A stretch of DNA of 64,000 bases, taken from Stemphylium vesicarium. Taxonomy: Eukaryota > Ascomycota > Dothideomycetes > Pleosporales > Pleosporaceae. How positions within the stretch are numbered: position 1 is the stretch's first letter; each line of letters starts with the position of its first letter. The stretch is taken from assembly GCA_004380135.1 (NCBI GenBank), contig QXCR01000016.1, forward strand, positions 248,001 to 312,000, in the 5' to 3' direction. A program made the translations under genes and the position numbers. The notes under the pieces are model-generated. The model was not told the origin of the DNA. It saw only the letters and a list, made by a program, of their open reading frames with translations, and did not search any database. Shown here in pieces: positions 10,673-20,984 of the stretch.

Positions 10673-11641
10673 ATGGCTCTCCCAGACGTTCCGGATTGGC
10701 TTCGCGTGTTTGTTTTGTCGTTGTAACCGTTTATCTTCCAGTGCTAATTCATTGTCAGCATCCTGTTGATTCTCAGCTTGGTCTCGTTCATACCTCAGCT
10801 TCGCCATACTATTTCCCAGAAAAACAGCACAGGCATCTCGATCCGCTACCTTCTCTTCAACCTCATTTGTGCCACCGAGCAATTTGCCTTGATCTTCTTC
10901 ATGGTCGTGAATTACATCCGCGACCCTCAAGCCCCAGATATCATCGTACACAACCCGCTCACCGTAGGGGACTGGCTCAACCTCGCGCAGACGAGTGTAG
11001 TAGCTCTTTCTTTTTTGATCCTGTGAGTAATGATACCACTTATCCATCATTCAAGGCCCAGTACGTTAATCCACTCATCTCATTCCAGGTTCATCACATG
11101 TCTCTACCTGCCCTCCAACCATCGCACGGCTCAAAAGATAGCTGCAGTCGCAATCTACATCGGCTACCTACTCATATCCGTGGTCCCAATATTTTCAGAC
11201 GCCATGACCAACCATGGCGACACATCTACGGACCGAAGATGGGTTGGCGCTATATGGTGGGGTTCCCAGACCATGTTCCTCAACTACATCATTACTGCCT
11301 TCGCAGTCGCGGCGTTGTTCTTCCAGATGAAAGAGATGCGCTTACAGCCATCAAGCCACGCACTTAGTCGAATGGGTCTGGCGGTTCAAGCTGTGACCTT
11401 TCTGCTTGTAGCGGTATCTTGGTATTTTAGGGTCAACTTTCCGTGGCAAAAAGTCGAGCAATATCCTTTGGGCGGCTTTTGGTTCTGGTATGAGGTGACC
11501 GGGTGGGCTTCGGTCGACAATCTGGTGTTTGCGCTTGTGCAGGCGGTTTTGTGGTGCATGATTTCGCGTCGATTGGATGCCGGAAACGGGGCGTCTGGGG
11601 ACGAGACAGAACCACTTTTGCGTGCCGAGGAGTCTCAGTAG
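10673..11641 (+). CDS. PQ-loop-like multi-spanning membrane protein
   Basis: Three exons. Exon 1 starts at ATG 10673. Exon 2 runs 10759-11022 and exon 3 11089-11641. Intron 2 (11023-11088, GTGAGT...CCAG) is clear. For intron 1 the acceptor at 10758 is clear, but the donor is ambiguous: GTAACC at 10723 would give only 36 bp, GTTTGT at 10708 gives 51 bp, and both keep frame. The protein has about 270 residues and seven hydrophobic segments. The first segment carries a Pro-Gln pair (S-F-I-P-Q-L) of the kind found in PQ-loop transporters; the C-terminus has a di-leucine-type E-P-L-L-R signal that suggests endosomal or vacuolar location. Substrate unknown. Confidence 0.75.
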
Positions 11642-12050
11642 TCAGAATCGGATGGTTTCGATAAATAAAGCGATGCTGGATTCGGGAAATGAAGTCAATG
11701 CTTTCGTGGTCGCTTCCGAATGGAGTCATGGCGGGCGTCAATGACGGTGACGGAGACGACTCCGGGAAAAGGCTTAGGTGGGGTATCTCGGGTATCCCCA
11801 TTCTCGTTGAAGTAGTGAACAGGGCGAAAGAAGGGAGACGCTACCGAAAATCTGCCTCGCTACTTCACAATGTATCTATTGGGTTCTGTAATACTTACCC
11901 TTTCATATCCGCTCAAGAAACCGCGAATGGGCTCAAGTTCATCGATGCATGATTCTCATCCCTCGTCTAGTTCTCATTTCGTAGTCTATCATGAAGTAAA
12001 TCTTTCGTCTGGCACTTCATAGTCTTACTCAGGCACCAGTTCATCGAATC
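11642..12050. other. Intergenic, convergent 3' regions
   Basis: Between two convergent genes. Contains AATAAA near 11660 (GATAAATAAAGC), a likely polyadenylation signal for the PQ-loop-like gene. No gene supported. Confidence 0.5.
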
Positions 12051-13854
12051 CTAAAGCTCATTTCCCCTAGACAACGACACGTTGGGCGTGTTAGGGTTCG
12101 GCGCTCCCTTCACCAACTTGAACCCACCCGGCTGCAGATACTGAAACACCTGCTTCGGATCGTATTTCTTCGACACCCGTATCAGCCTCTCCTTGTTCTC
12201 TTTCCCATAACTGCTAATTGGATCCTGGAATTCCGATGCATAGTTCAAATACACGAAATCGTTGTCGAGGTTACTTTTCTTCGCTTCCGCCTTGATGAGC
12301 TTGACAATGTTTCCGATGACGGTATGAAATTTCGCTTCGTCTTCCGCTTTATTCCAGGCAGCGTTGAAGTTGAGGACGAAGTAAGGGCCGTTGGAGGGAT
12401 CGAGACCGAGTGCGTTACCACCGTTCTTCTGCATTGCTTTGGTGGCGCTCTCGGTAATGGGCTGAATGGCCATGATCAGAAGGATCTTTTCCACGTCTGG
12501 GATGGTGGCTTCTTGGGTGTAGAATGTCTCGATGATGAATTGGAGAAGTTGTCTGTCCATCTTCAGACTGATGCCCCACCATGTTTGGTAGGCGCCTGGT
12601 GCAGGGGCTCCTTCGTTGAGAAGGTCGGCCATTCCTGACATGGGTCGTAGACCCGTGGTGTCTTGGATGGCAGTGATGTTGCTCCAGCTGGAAAAGACTG
12701 GGGCATCGGCGATTGGTTTGGCGTAGTGGAGATTGGAAAAGGCTACTTTGCCGATGCCTGGGGCGCTTGCAAATGTCTGGTCTTTGTTAGCATCTTTAGT
12801 CAAGTCAGCGGCGAGTGAATAGGCTCACAACAATCTGCGCGGCGTCTTCGTCTTCGGCCGAACCCGTCACCGTGAACTCATGGATCGCGTCCAATATTGC
12901 AGGGAAGGAGTTCTCAAGGTAAACACGTTGGCCCCCCCACATATCGCCCAGAGGAAACGTGTCGAGTTTGAAGTTTGTGACGATGCCAAAGTTGTTCCCT
13001 CCGCCCCTTAATGCCCAATACAGATCTGGATACGACGTCGCGCTGACATCAATGGCGATACCGGAGGCAGTAACGAGCTCGAAGCTTGCCACATTGTCGC
13101 AAGCCCAACCACGCTTACTCGCAAAGTGGGAAATGCCTCCTCCGAGAATGAGTCCAGGAACGCCTACAGGCGCCATCTTCACGTGTTATTAGCAAAATTG
13201 GCCTGAAAAGGCAGCATATCCGCAAACTCACCCGTCCTCCCGCAACACTAAGTCCATCCTTCTCAATAGCGTTGTAAACGTCGATCCACCTCAGCCCAGG
13301 GCCAATGTCCACTGTTTCCTTATCGGAAGCAACAACGGCCTGCTTGAAGTTTTCCATCGACACCGTGATGCCGTCTTCGATACTAGATGCACCCGCCCAT
13401 GCTGCATGGCCACCACCTTTGACTGCAAACGGACATTGGTATAGCCGGGAAGCCAGTACAAGCGTAGAAACATCCAGCGTCAACTTAGGCTTGAACACGC
13501 AAGATGGGCGAAGCGCGCCCTGCTGCGCAGACCAGTATGCTCCAGTGAAAGTAGCGTACGCGGAAGCTTCCTCATTGAGGACCTGCTCGGAACCGAAGAG
13601 GATTGCTAAAGCAGTACACTGTGTGTTGTTAGCGATGGGAGCAAGAATATCACGTGATCAAGTGCACTTGCTGCGTGAGTGCAAGGCGTGCTCCGGGACT
13701 GGGCGTCAGGCACAGGAAGAGCTGAGACGTCGACGCCGAGGTTTTCGAGTGCTAATGTGACGTTGAAATCTGGAGGTTCGAGGACTGAGCTGTTACCCTG
13801 GGCAGTCGCGCCTGCCGCAAGAGCGCCCAATGGGACGAGTGTCGTGACCTTCAT
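12051..13854 (-). CDS. Secreted FAD-linked oxidoreductase, berberine-bridge-enzyme-like
   Basis: Four exons. Exon 4 is 12051-12776, exon 3 12829-13176 and exon 2 runs from about 13615 down to 13232; exon 1 starts at 13854. Introns 12777-12828 and 13177-13231 are clear. Intron 1 is ambiguous: one option ends at the ACACAG before the TGT-ACT codons, another at the TTTAG 12 bases further, each with a weak GTG donor. A signal peptide (MKVTTLVPLGALAAGATAQG) leads to an FAD_binding_4 domain with the K-G-G-G-H motif (His for covalent FAD) and G-W-A-C-D-N (possible cysteinyl link), then a BBE C-terminal region ending in W/Y-x-N-Y-like L-N-Y-A. Such enzymes oxidise sugars or secondary metabolites outside the cell; the substrate is unknown. 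Confidence 0.85.
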
Positions 13855-15343
13855 TTGCGTGGTTCACTGAGGAGTCAACCAGGTGTTTATCAGCGACAGC
13901 GACGCCCGTCTTTACTTTTGGAGATGGAAGAAAACGTTTGGGGGCCGAAAGCTGTTGCAAGGGCGCGCCCCTCGCACGGCTGATTGATATGCATGGCGAG
14001 TTCGCTCAATATGCAGAAACCTCGCTTGGCTCGGGGGGAAGCCAAATTTGGACCTGTGTACCGATGATTGGCGCGAAATCGACATATGTACGAGGAAGGT
14101 GGATGAATGCTGCATGTGGCGTGGTCGCGGGATGTGTCTTCTTGGTGTTCTAGAGGGAGCGTCGGGTGTATGGTACCGGTAGCCGCCGCCATTCCTGTCC
14201 TGGCTTGGTGGGGCTCAGGTCCGACCCGAGAGTTACGCGCCACCATCCTTTGCCGTTACTCGTGACGGTTCATGAGGTAAGGACATCCGTGTGCCACGTG
14301 GTGGAGAGATGGTTCCTCCTACTCTTGAGCAGCACCTGCTGGACCTATCGCGATCATCGATACGTCATATAAACAGACCATCGTAATAGCCCTATATAAG
14401 GCTACCACGACAGCTACATAGACACACAACAAGACATCTACTTTTGTATGGAACCCTTCTCTCACTGCTTACACTGTAACGTTACTACCAGATTTGAAGA
14501 ATGCGGTGGGGAAGATAGTGGTATAGGTATCACGGAGAGAGATTAGAAGGGCAAACTACGCAAGGAGGCCTGCTGCCATAGAATACTCTGCTAATGTGCG
14601 AACAAACAGGGTCGAAACAAACAACAGAGCCAGAGTTGAGCGGAATGAGGCGAGCCGCAGGAGCAGATAGGTTGCCAGCACTTCAGATCCATCGCTTCGG
14701 TCCAAAACCAGGCGAAGGATGACGGCGTCCTTGCGACTCTAGAGAGACTCGTCTTCAGACACGATTCGAGGGATTTTGGCCAAACAGTCGCAATTTTGTT
14801 CCGACAAAATTCCCCAGAAGGGCTACTGGAAGCTGCCAATAGACTGCAAATTCATCAGCTATCATGGTGGCACGAAACGTTTTACATCAACGCAAATGTG
14901 TTTCTGAGATCCAGTTACTGGTCTTGTCCACGTTGTGCCGCAATGCACAAGACACCTGAGCGGCGCTCAAGTTGGCTCCAAAACGGGAATGCCTCACATT
15001 ACTAGTGGTTCCAACATCATTGCACGGTTACATACGATACTGGTCGCTTATCATATTATCATATTTCTCACAGTCGGGAGACATGAACAAAGACAATCCG
15101 CAAACCTCCCTGGTCTCACTTTATTAGCCAGGCCTCCGTCGATATAGACGGCTTCAACGTATGTAACTGCTTGCGCAGTGTCGGGTTGGAGGCTGCGGAT
15201 CAACAATTGTATTGCTATCTGTTGTCGTGTTGTGATGTTTGTGTACAGGGGCTCTCAGCTCAGAGGTAAGTGCACTTGCTCACCAGGCATTGCCTGCTAC
15301 AATATGATATCATGTGACTCTAGTCACGTGGTTACAACATACC
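13855..15343. other. Gene-poor stretch with an isolated TATA-like core
   Basis: About 1.5 kb without a convincing gene. Around 14365-14400 lie CATATAAACAG and CCCTATATAAGGC, two TATA-like motifs about 25 bp apart. Some 50 bp downstream, at 14446, starts a 32-codon open frame (MEPFSHCLHCNV...). This could be the promoter and remnant of a small or lost gene. Other open frames here are short and mutually overlapping. Confidence 0.4.
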
Positions 15344-16658
15344 ATGGCTACAAATAATCTCACAGACGTCGCTTGGTGTGAGTCAAAGCTCCCAGCTACT
15401 ATACGTAGAAGCGAGCTGGAAGGTGTTAATATGAGCATGTTGGCTTTGACCTCGTTAGTTTTCTCCGTTCGAGTAGTGGTCCGTATCACCTAGCGAAGGT
15501 CATTCGAGTCGTAGGATTTCTCTTGCTATTTGTCTTACTTCTGTAATGTGGTAATGAACATCATGTACATGACGAAAAATGATCCATTGTACCGTGCCGA
15601 AGCTGCTCAAAGAGGTGAAATTTCACCCTATCCAGAGCTTCCTAAGTACCCTGATCTTGATTTCCCAGACATTGACACCATTATTAATCCCTGATATCTT
15701 TTAGTGCATGACACAGGAATGATGTTTCGATACTTGAAAGCCGGACAACTCTTGTTCTATTCTTCTCTCACCTGCGTCAAACTTTCTCTGCTCACTCTTT
15801 ACGGACTTTTGTTGAGCAAGGCTACACCAAAATACATCATCATGTGGCGCATTATCCTGGCATTCTGCATTCTAGTACGAAGCTAGCCATTACGAACATA
15901 TATCATCTTTGGATCTACTCTAACGATCACCCAGTCCTATGTCGGGAGCACTATAACGACCATATTCGTTTGTGACGACCAGAAGGCCAAATATATTCAG
16001 GGTATGTGCGCTAAGCCGCATGAACAAAAGCGCGCTCAGTTCAGCTTGTGGTTTGCCTACGCGGTGGACGTAGCGACCGATCTCGCAGGTACAAATCTCC
16101 GTCTCCGAGGGCATTCCGTAGGCTAATGCTCATAGTGATGCTCCTTCCCTTTCGCATGACCTGGAATCTTCGTCTTCCCAGGGCTCAAAAGTTTGGTATC
16201 TTTGCGCTACTTGTTCGGCAGTGGCTGGGTCTGCGTTGTAGGTTTTCACAAAACCACGGGTCACTCGCATGACTACATTGACGAAGTCAGTTGTTTGCTA
16301 CCCTCCGTGTTATTCAAGTCAGCGTCAAAGATGGTGTACCAGAGGTACCAAACCCGAAGTGGCTGCAGATGTGGACTGTAATCAAAACCTCCATGGGTGA
16401 GCAGACGTATTTCTATTCGTTCATATGACTCACTAAGAATTTATTACAGCTGTTATGAGTGTGTGTGCTCCAGCTTTCAACACCCTCCGCAGGCCGTCTG
16501 GTCCTCGAAACGTCCAAAGATCGTTGGTTCGGTACGAAGGAAATGTCGAAGGAGAAAGCAGCAAGCATGCGACCAAGATAGAAGAGGTGGATTGTAGATG
16601 GGAACATGGTAACATGGTAGCGAAGAAGCTTTGGACCCGCAAGGTACTCCGGGTCTAG
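15344..16658 (+). pseudogene. Decayed SAT4-type (fungal rhodopsin-like) integral membrane protein gene
   Basis: Pieces of one seven-helix protein of the fungal SAT4/rhodopsin-like family appear in order. A helix with K-A-G-Q-L-L-F-Y-S-S-L-T and V-K-L-S-L-L-T-L-Y-G lies at 15745-15820. Then F-A-Y-A-V-D-V-A-T-D-L at 16050-16085, L-L-P-F-R-M-T-W-N-L-R-L-P-R-A-Q-K at 16139-16190, F-G-S-G-W-V-C-V-V at 16214-16240, and N-P-K-W-L-Q-M-W-T-V at 16351-16380. Two introns still splice cleanly (16089-16135 and 16397-16449). The frame is broken by TAG at 15491-15493, further stops near 15514 and 15692, and a one-base shift near 16207. Some of the stops could be C-to-T changes. A working product cannot be read. 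Confidence 0.75.
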
Positions 16659-17519
16659 CTTTGTAGAATGTTCATAGACGAATCGATACGGCAGCGAACA
16701 ATCGTTGCATCTCCAAAGTGCATGATATCGTGATCACACATTACACCGCAGTCAACAACATCGAACCTAATGAAATCAGCGCTCTTTCATTCTCTCATTT
16801 ACCCTCAAAAAACCTAATTTTGTGTGTTGGGCTTTCTACACACTACGTCATACCTTTTGTCGATCCCTCTCAAAACAAGCCTACCCGCACCCCGCGGGGT
16901 TCTCTCCGCATCTCCTTCCATCAACCCCCTATCACGCGACAGCATCTGTCAAGATGCGTCCCCACCCCACGAGCGCCCTTCCCGCCAAGCATGTACATGC
17001 AGAGATAAGCTTCGCAAGCACCAGTGGTGCCCTCTTGTCTGCCTCTTGCTCGTGGCGTTGTTTCCAATAGGAACAATTTCTGTTGCCCAGATCTGCAGCC
17101 GCAGAAGCTTGTACCCTCTTCTTCTCCATGGGTCAGACACCGAGTGTGGGATGAACGACTAAGATGCGATTGGGTAGTTCGGTGGGCGGGCGATACCGGG
17201 AACGCGTGGGAAAGAAATTGCAAGACGCAAAAGCTGGCTACGTAGTGTCGTGGGCTAGGTGCGCCGATCGAAGTTTTTTCCACTCTACTGGGAGGGGCCA
17301 AAATGAGTTATATAGCTATGCAATTATCTGCACTAAATATCGCATTCTCCACATTACCCATCTCGCTACCTCTGCGACTACTACTACCGCGTCTATATTC
17401 CAGCACTTACCAAGATCTCGATATTCCTTGGAAACCGGCCTTTTTCGCATCGGGCAAGCTCAAACTATCTAAACCGCCGACTTCGCGGAACGGTACCGGC
17501 ACAGCGCATCGAATCCATC
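16659..17519. other. Intergenic, promoter of the DUF3602 gene
   Basis: Multiple overlapping short frames on both strands with no coherent protein. The 200 bp before the start at 17520 are rich in CT tracts and contain TTATATAGCTATG near 17310, a TATA-like element. Confidence 0.4.
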
Positions 17520-18055
17520 ATGTCGCCGAACACCACACTAGACCCCTGCATACCCTACGGGAGAGGTGGAGCAGGAAATATGCGTAAGTCCTTCTCTATA
17601 CCCACTCCCCCTACCCAAAATTCTCCACATACCTATCCTCCCAACCCCCTCGGCTCACACCCATACTAATACCAACACACCGCTTCCCAGGCCGCCAATC
17701 CTCCATCTCAGCCGCCTGGGCATCAATCCTTTCGCAGCCCTCACAAGCGAACGATAGACTGACGTTGACGTCGAGTCCTGAAGATCACTATGCGGCGTTG
17801 AAGGTAGAGCCACGGCAGAGTAAAGATGAGAGTAGGGGAAGTGGCGAAGGAAAGGGGAGGGCGAGTAGTCTGTGGAGTGTGGGTACGGATGGTGAGGGGA
17901 ATGGTGGGTGGAGGCGGTTGTTTCGCAGTAGAAAGGTGAGTAGTGGAAGTTTGGGCAGAGGCAGTATGAGCAGTGTTGGGGTTGAGGGCCATGCGCGTGA
18001 TCGAGGAGGGAAGCAGGAGGGGAGAGACGGGGGAGAGCAGAGAGTTGAGCGGTAG
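17520..18055 (+). CDS. DUF3602 small protein with GRGGAGN motif
   Basis: Two exons, 17520-17583 and 17691-18055, split by a 107-bp intron (GTAAGT...CCCAG). They encode 142 residues. The first exon is only 21 codons and contains Y-G-R-G-G-A-G-N-M, the hallmark repeat of the fungal DUF3602 family. The rest is Ser/Gly/Arg-rich with a W-R-R-L-F-R-S-R-K motif near the end and looks disordered. Function unknown; family members are small fungal proteins thought to be cytosolic. Open frames 17303-17587 and 17164-17472 in the same area are out of frame with exon 2 and are rejected. Confidence 0.7.
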
Positions 18056-18206
18056 GCTGGAGGATGTAATGAGGATGGCGGTAGGTGTCTAGTGTGCAAG
18101 AGACAAAATCATCTACTGGTCGAATGCGTTCTATGACTTGCATATTGGTGGCTTCACTAGATTTTACGATAGATACACAGATTGAGTGTACATCTGTGCA
18201 ATCTCA

Positions 18207-20357
18207 CTACGCACCCCGTCCACGACCTCTTCCTCCCCTCCTGCGTCCACGACCTTGTCTTTGCCCTCGACCCTGCTCTCTTCGCGGAGTCTCTCCTCTA
18301 GCCCAGCGATTACCTTCATCACGTAGATCAATCCAGCGCTCATCCAACCCCTTCTTCAGTGCTGCTTCCCGTCGCTCTTGCCTGGTCGCACCAGACGTCA
18401 CGCCGTCTTGCACCAGCAACTGCATCCCCAACCCCTCCTCTGTACCCTGTTCATACATACCGAGGTTCAGAGATTTGTGTTTCGGGTCGTAAGAAGCTCG
18501 GGGATCGATAATGCCGCTATCTCGGAAGCGGGTCACTGAGTTCGAAAGCATTGGGTCCGGGTGCTTATCTGCAATGCCGTGGAAAGTAAGGCTCTCCACG
18601 GCGCCTTCAAGGCCGGCGTAGATGTTTTGCGAAGTGGCTGATGGGATGGAAAGGCTGTAAACGGGAGAGTCTTCTCGTACACGTGAGTAGTCGTGTAGAT
18701 ATGCGTTACGTGGTGGCGGGACGCGTGGGTTGAGATAGAGGTTCCATCCGTCGCTTATTGTCGGTGACTTTCTTTCATTCCCATTGACGACAGCGGAGGC
18801 TACGTAGTCTTGTGACTTTGTAGTCTTCTTCTGATTGCCTGGTGGTATACGGATGGTGTGGTATGCATTGGATCCGGAAAGCCGAAGGTCAAATACTTTG
18901 ATCATGCTGTGCAAGGCTACACCTGCAGCTATGCGCTCCAGGCCCTGGGAAGCGAGCGAGTAAACAGGTGAATCATTTGTTGGATCCCAAAATGTTTGCT
19001 CAAAGCCTTTTGGAGAGCGCATGTCGTGTAGACGGATCAGGCCATCATAGCTGCCCGAAAGAAACGTGTTGCCTCCTTCCGAGCCACTGTTTGCAGTATG
19101 CGGTAAAGGCAAAATTGGATAAACCGAAGTAGGACGCAGATTGGCTCGATTGCTGGTGGTCATATCGAAGCAGCGGAAAGGCTCGGATGACAAGCCATCA
19201 GGGCCGATGTGGTATACTAGGATGGGCTGTGTGCTTGGTCCCCAACCAACGGCAACCTTGTCGTCGGAGAGAAACTGGCAGGACCATAATCGACCGAATG
19301 GCGCGTCAAGAATAGTCTTTACTTCTGAGGATGGTGCAATGAATTCCTGTGACCTGTGGTCTCGATTCAGTGAATACAGAGCCAGCGATGAGTCTGCTAG
19401 TGCGGCAGCTACCATGGGTGTCTCCGACGAAGACACAGAAAAATCATTGATACCTCGTATACCAGTGTCATATTGCTGTAACTGAGTCCCTTCGAGACCA
19501 GGATTGACGCTGAGAAGCGAGAGCTCGCCAGACGCAGTCCCGAACATGATGTTTTCATAAGCCATGTCCCGCTGATGCGGTCGAAGCAGCTTCAGGTTCG
19601 TAATGTCGTCACGACCCTCAAAGCTGTCCGGTATCTTATACGTGAACCATGTGTTCAGGTGCTTGAAGCTGTCATAAGCCCACGTCTGTTCAGATGCTCG
19701 TTCAGCACCTTCTTCTCGCTGTCTGATCCTTTCTACGTTGGCGCCAGTTTCTTTTGTTCTCATCACAATATGCGTCCCGGCTGACCAGGCTAGCACTTCC
19801 CGCCGCTCAGCCCAGCCACCGTACATTTCTTCGTAGCTGTCGATACTAGGCTGATAGCCCATAGTTTGGCCTTGGGGACCTCTCCATCTTTCCGGGCGCC
19901 AAGTGTTCATGTTTAGAGCCTTGTCAGTTGGCTCTAGGTATGCTGCGACGAGGCCTCTGCGAATCCAATTGCGGTATAGCGTCGTTAGGCCATGAACGGA
20001 GTTGCAGGCATCCGAGTCGAGCCCGCCAAGGCCAAATCGGCCTTTGAGCAGAGCCTTCCATCCATCGAGCTTCGCAAATTCGCACAGGCGGCGACTTGTT
20101 AGTGACAGGTGGAGCACATCTCGGGGTCGGTCGAGATGGTTTGTGATGAGCGAGAGGATCTCATTCGGCAGCGTGTCGAGCGCTGGCATGGTTTCTGGAA
20201 TGATTTGTGGAAGTTGGGGTATTGATAGCGGAGTATTGGGGCGTCTTAGCAACACCTGACGCTTATAGTGAACGATTTTGCAGGGGGGGTTGAGAGATGA
20301 GTCGTAGGCGGGATGATGACGACAGATGTCCCGCTTGGTGGCGTTTTCACTAGCCAC
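18207..20357 (-). CDS. F-box protein with WD40-like repeats and RG-rich tail
   Basis: Single exon. The first Met gives 716 residues, but Met57 (MPALDTLPNEIL, 20187-20189) begins exactly at the F-box and is a strong alternative start; the preceding 56 residues look like translated leader. The F-box (about 57-105) should bind Skp1 in an SCF ubiquitin ligase. Residues about 230-600 contain repeating strand patterns ending in L-Y-S-L, I-R-L-H-D-M-R and I-K-V-F-D-L-R, consistent with a divergent WD40 propeller for substrate binding. The last 30 residues are an RG/RGR-rich tail that may bind RNA. The gene is divergent from the G-alpha-like gene. Confidence 0.8.
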   Translation of the reverse strand: MASENATKRDICRHHPAYDSSLNPPCKIVHYKRQVLLRRPNTPLSIPQLPQIIPETMPALDTLPNEILSLITNHLDRPRDVLHLSLTSRRLCEFAKLDGWKALLKGRFGLGGLDSDACNSVHGLTTLYRNWIRRGLVAAYLEPTDKALNMNTWRPERWRGPQGQTMGYQPSIDSYEEMYGGWAERREVLAWSAGTHIVMRTKETGANVERIRQREEGAERASEQTWAYDSFKHLNTWFTYKIPDSFEGRDDITNLKLLRPHQRDMAYENIMFGTASGELSLLSVNPGLEGTQLQQYDTGIRGINDFSVSSSETPMVAAALADSSLALYSLNRDHRSQEFIAPSSEVKTILDAPFGRLWSCQFLSDDKVAVGWGPSTQPILVYHIGPDGLSSEPFRCFDMTTSNRANLRPTSVYPILPLPHTANSGSEGGNTFLSGSYDGLIRLHDMRSPKGFEQTFWDPTNDSPVYSLASQGLERIAAGVALHSMIKVFDLRLSGSNAYHTIRIPPGNQKKTTKSQDYVASAVVNGNERKSPTISDGWNLYLNPRVPPPRNAYLHDYSRVREDSPVYSLSIPSATSQNIYAGLEGAVESLTFHGIADKHPDPMLSNSVTRFRDSGIIDPRASYDPKHKSLNLGMYEQGTEEGLGMQLLVQDGVTSGATRQERREAALKKGLDERWIDLRDEGNRWARGETPRREQGRGQRQGRGRRRGGRGRGRGA

Positions 20358-20984
20358 ACGTCAGAGCCAAAGTGGCTGAACAACGAGGATGTCACTTTGT
20401 CTGTTGTTGCTTTTTGAGCAGACGCATGAATCAGGGCCATGTGGTCCCGCTCAGGTGGATTTGCCCGCAGCAAGAAGAAAGGGAACATTATGGTCCCTGA
20501 CCTTGGGCACAGGAAAGCAGGGACGCCTTGGCCGCTACGCTACCACCAGCCGCCGCCGCCGCCGCCGATCAACGCGTCCCTGACATGAAGACGCGCCATA
20601 CAGCCGCTCCATGACCGTGAACAAGGCCTTGTCTTCAACGCCCGGGTTGAGTCACTAATGTCGGACTCATACCCCTGCCAACGTGCCTCGTCGATGGCGT
20701 CTGGCGCTGCCGCTCGAGAGAGATGGTCCCACGACATTCGACGTCTGCGCTATCTTCTCGGTGCTTATTCCCCACGCGCCTCTCAGCAATCATCTTCCGC
20801 GGACCTGGCGGCCTCGCAAGTGCCAACTTTAATCCCTGGACCTTTCATAAGCCTGATACCGGGCTTCGCGCACGCTTTCTGCCGATCGCGACCCCTTCTA
20901 ACAGGCACATTCGTGTTCGTGGAGCCAACGCGGCCTGACTGACGATAATCGCTTTCGACGCGACGCTCCCCGTCGACGACAGCC
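20358..20984. other. Divergent promoter between F-box and G-alpha-like genes
   Basis: 627 bp. Contains a CCGCCGCCGCCGCCG run at about 20550-20565, a minor trinucleotide repeat. Overlapping short frames on both strands are not supported. Confidence 0.4.

Noticed and set aside
10535..11050. A 171-codon minus-strand frame
   Set aside because: Overlaps the promoter and first exons of the PQ-loop-like gene on the other strand, whose spliced hydrophobic segments are more convincing.
12324..12638. A 104-codon plus frame
   Set aside because: Antisense to the BBE-like oxidoreductase exon 4.
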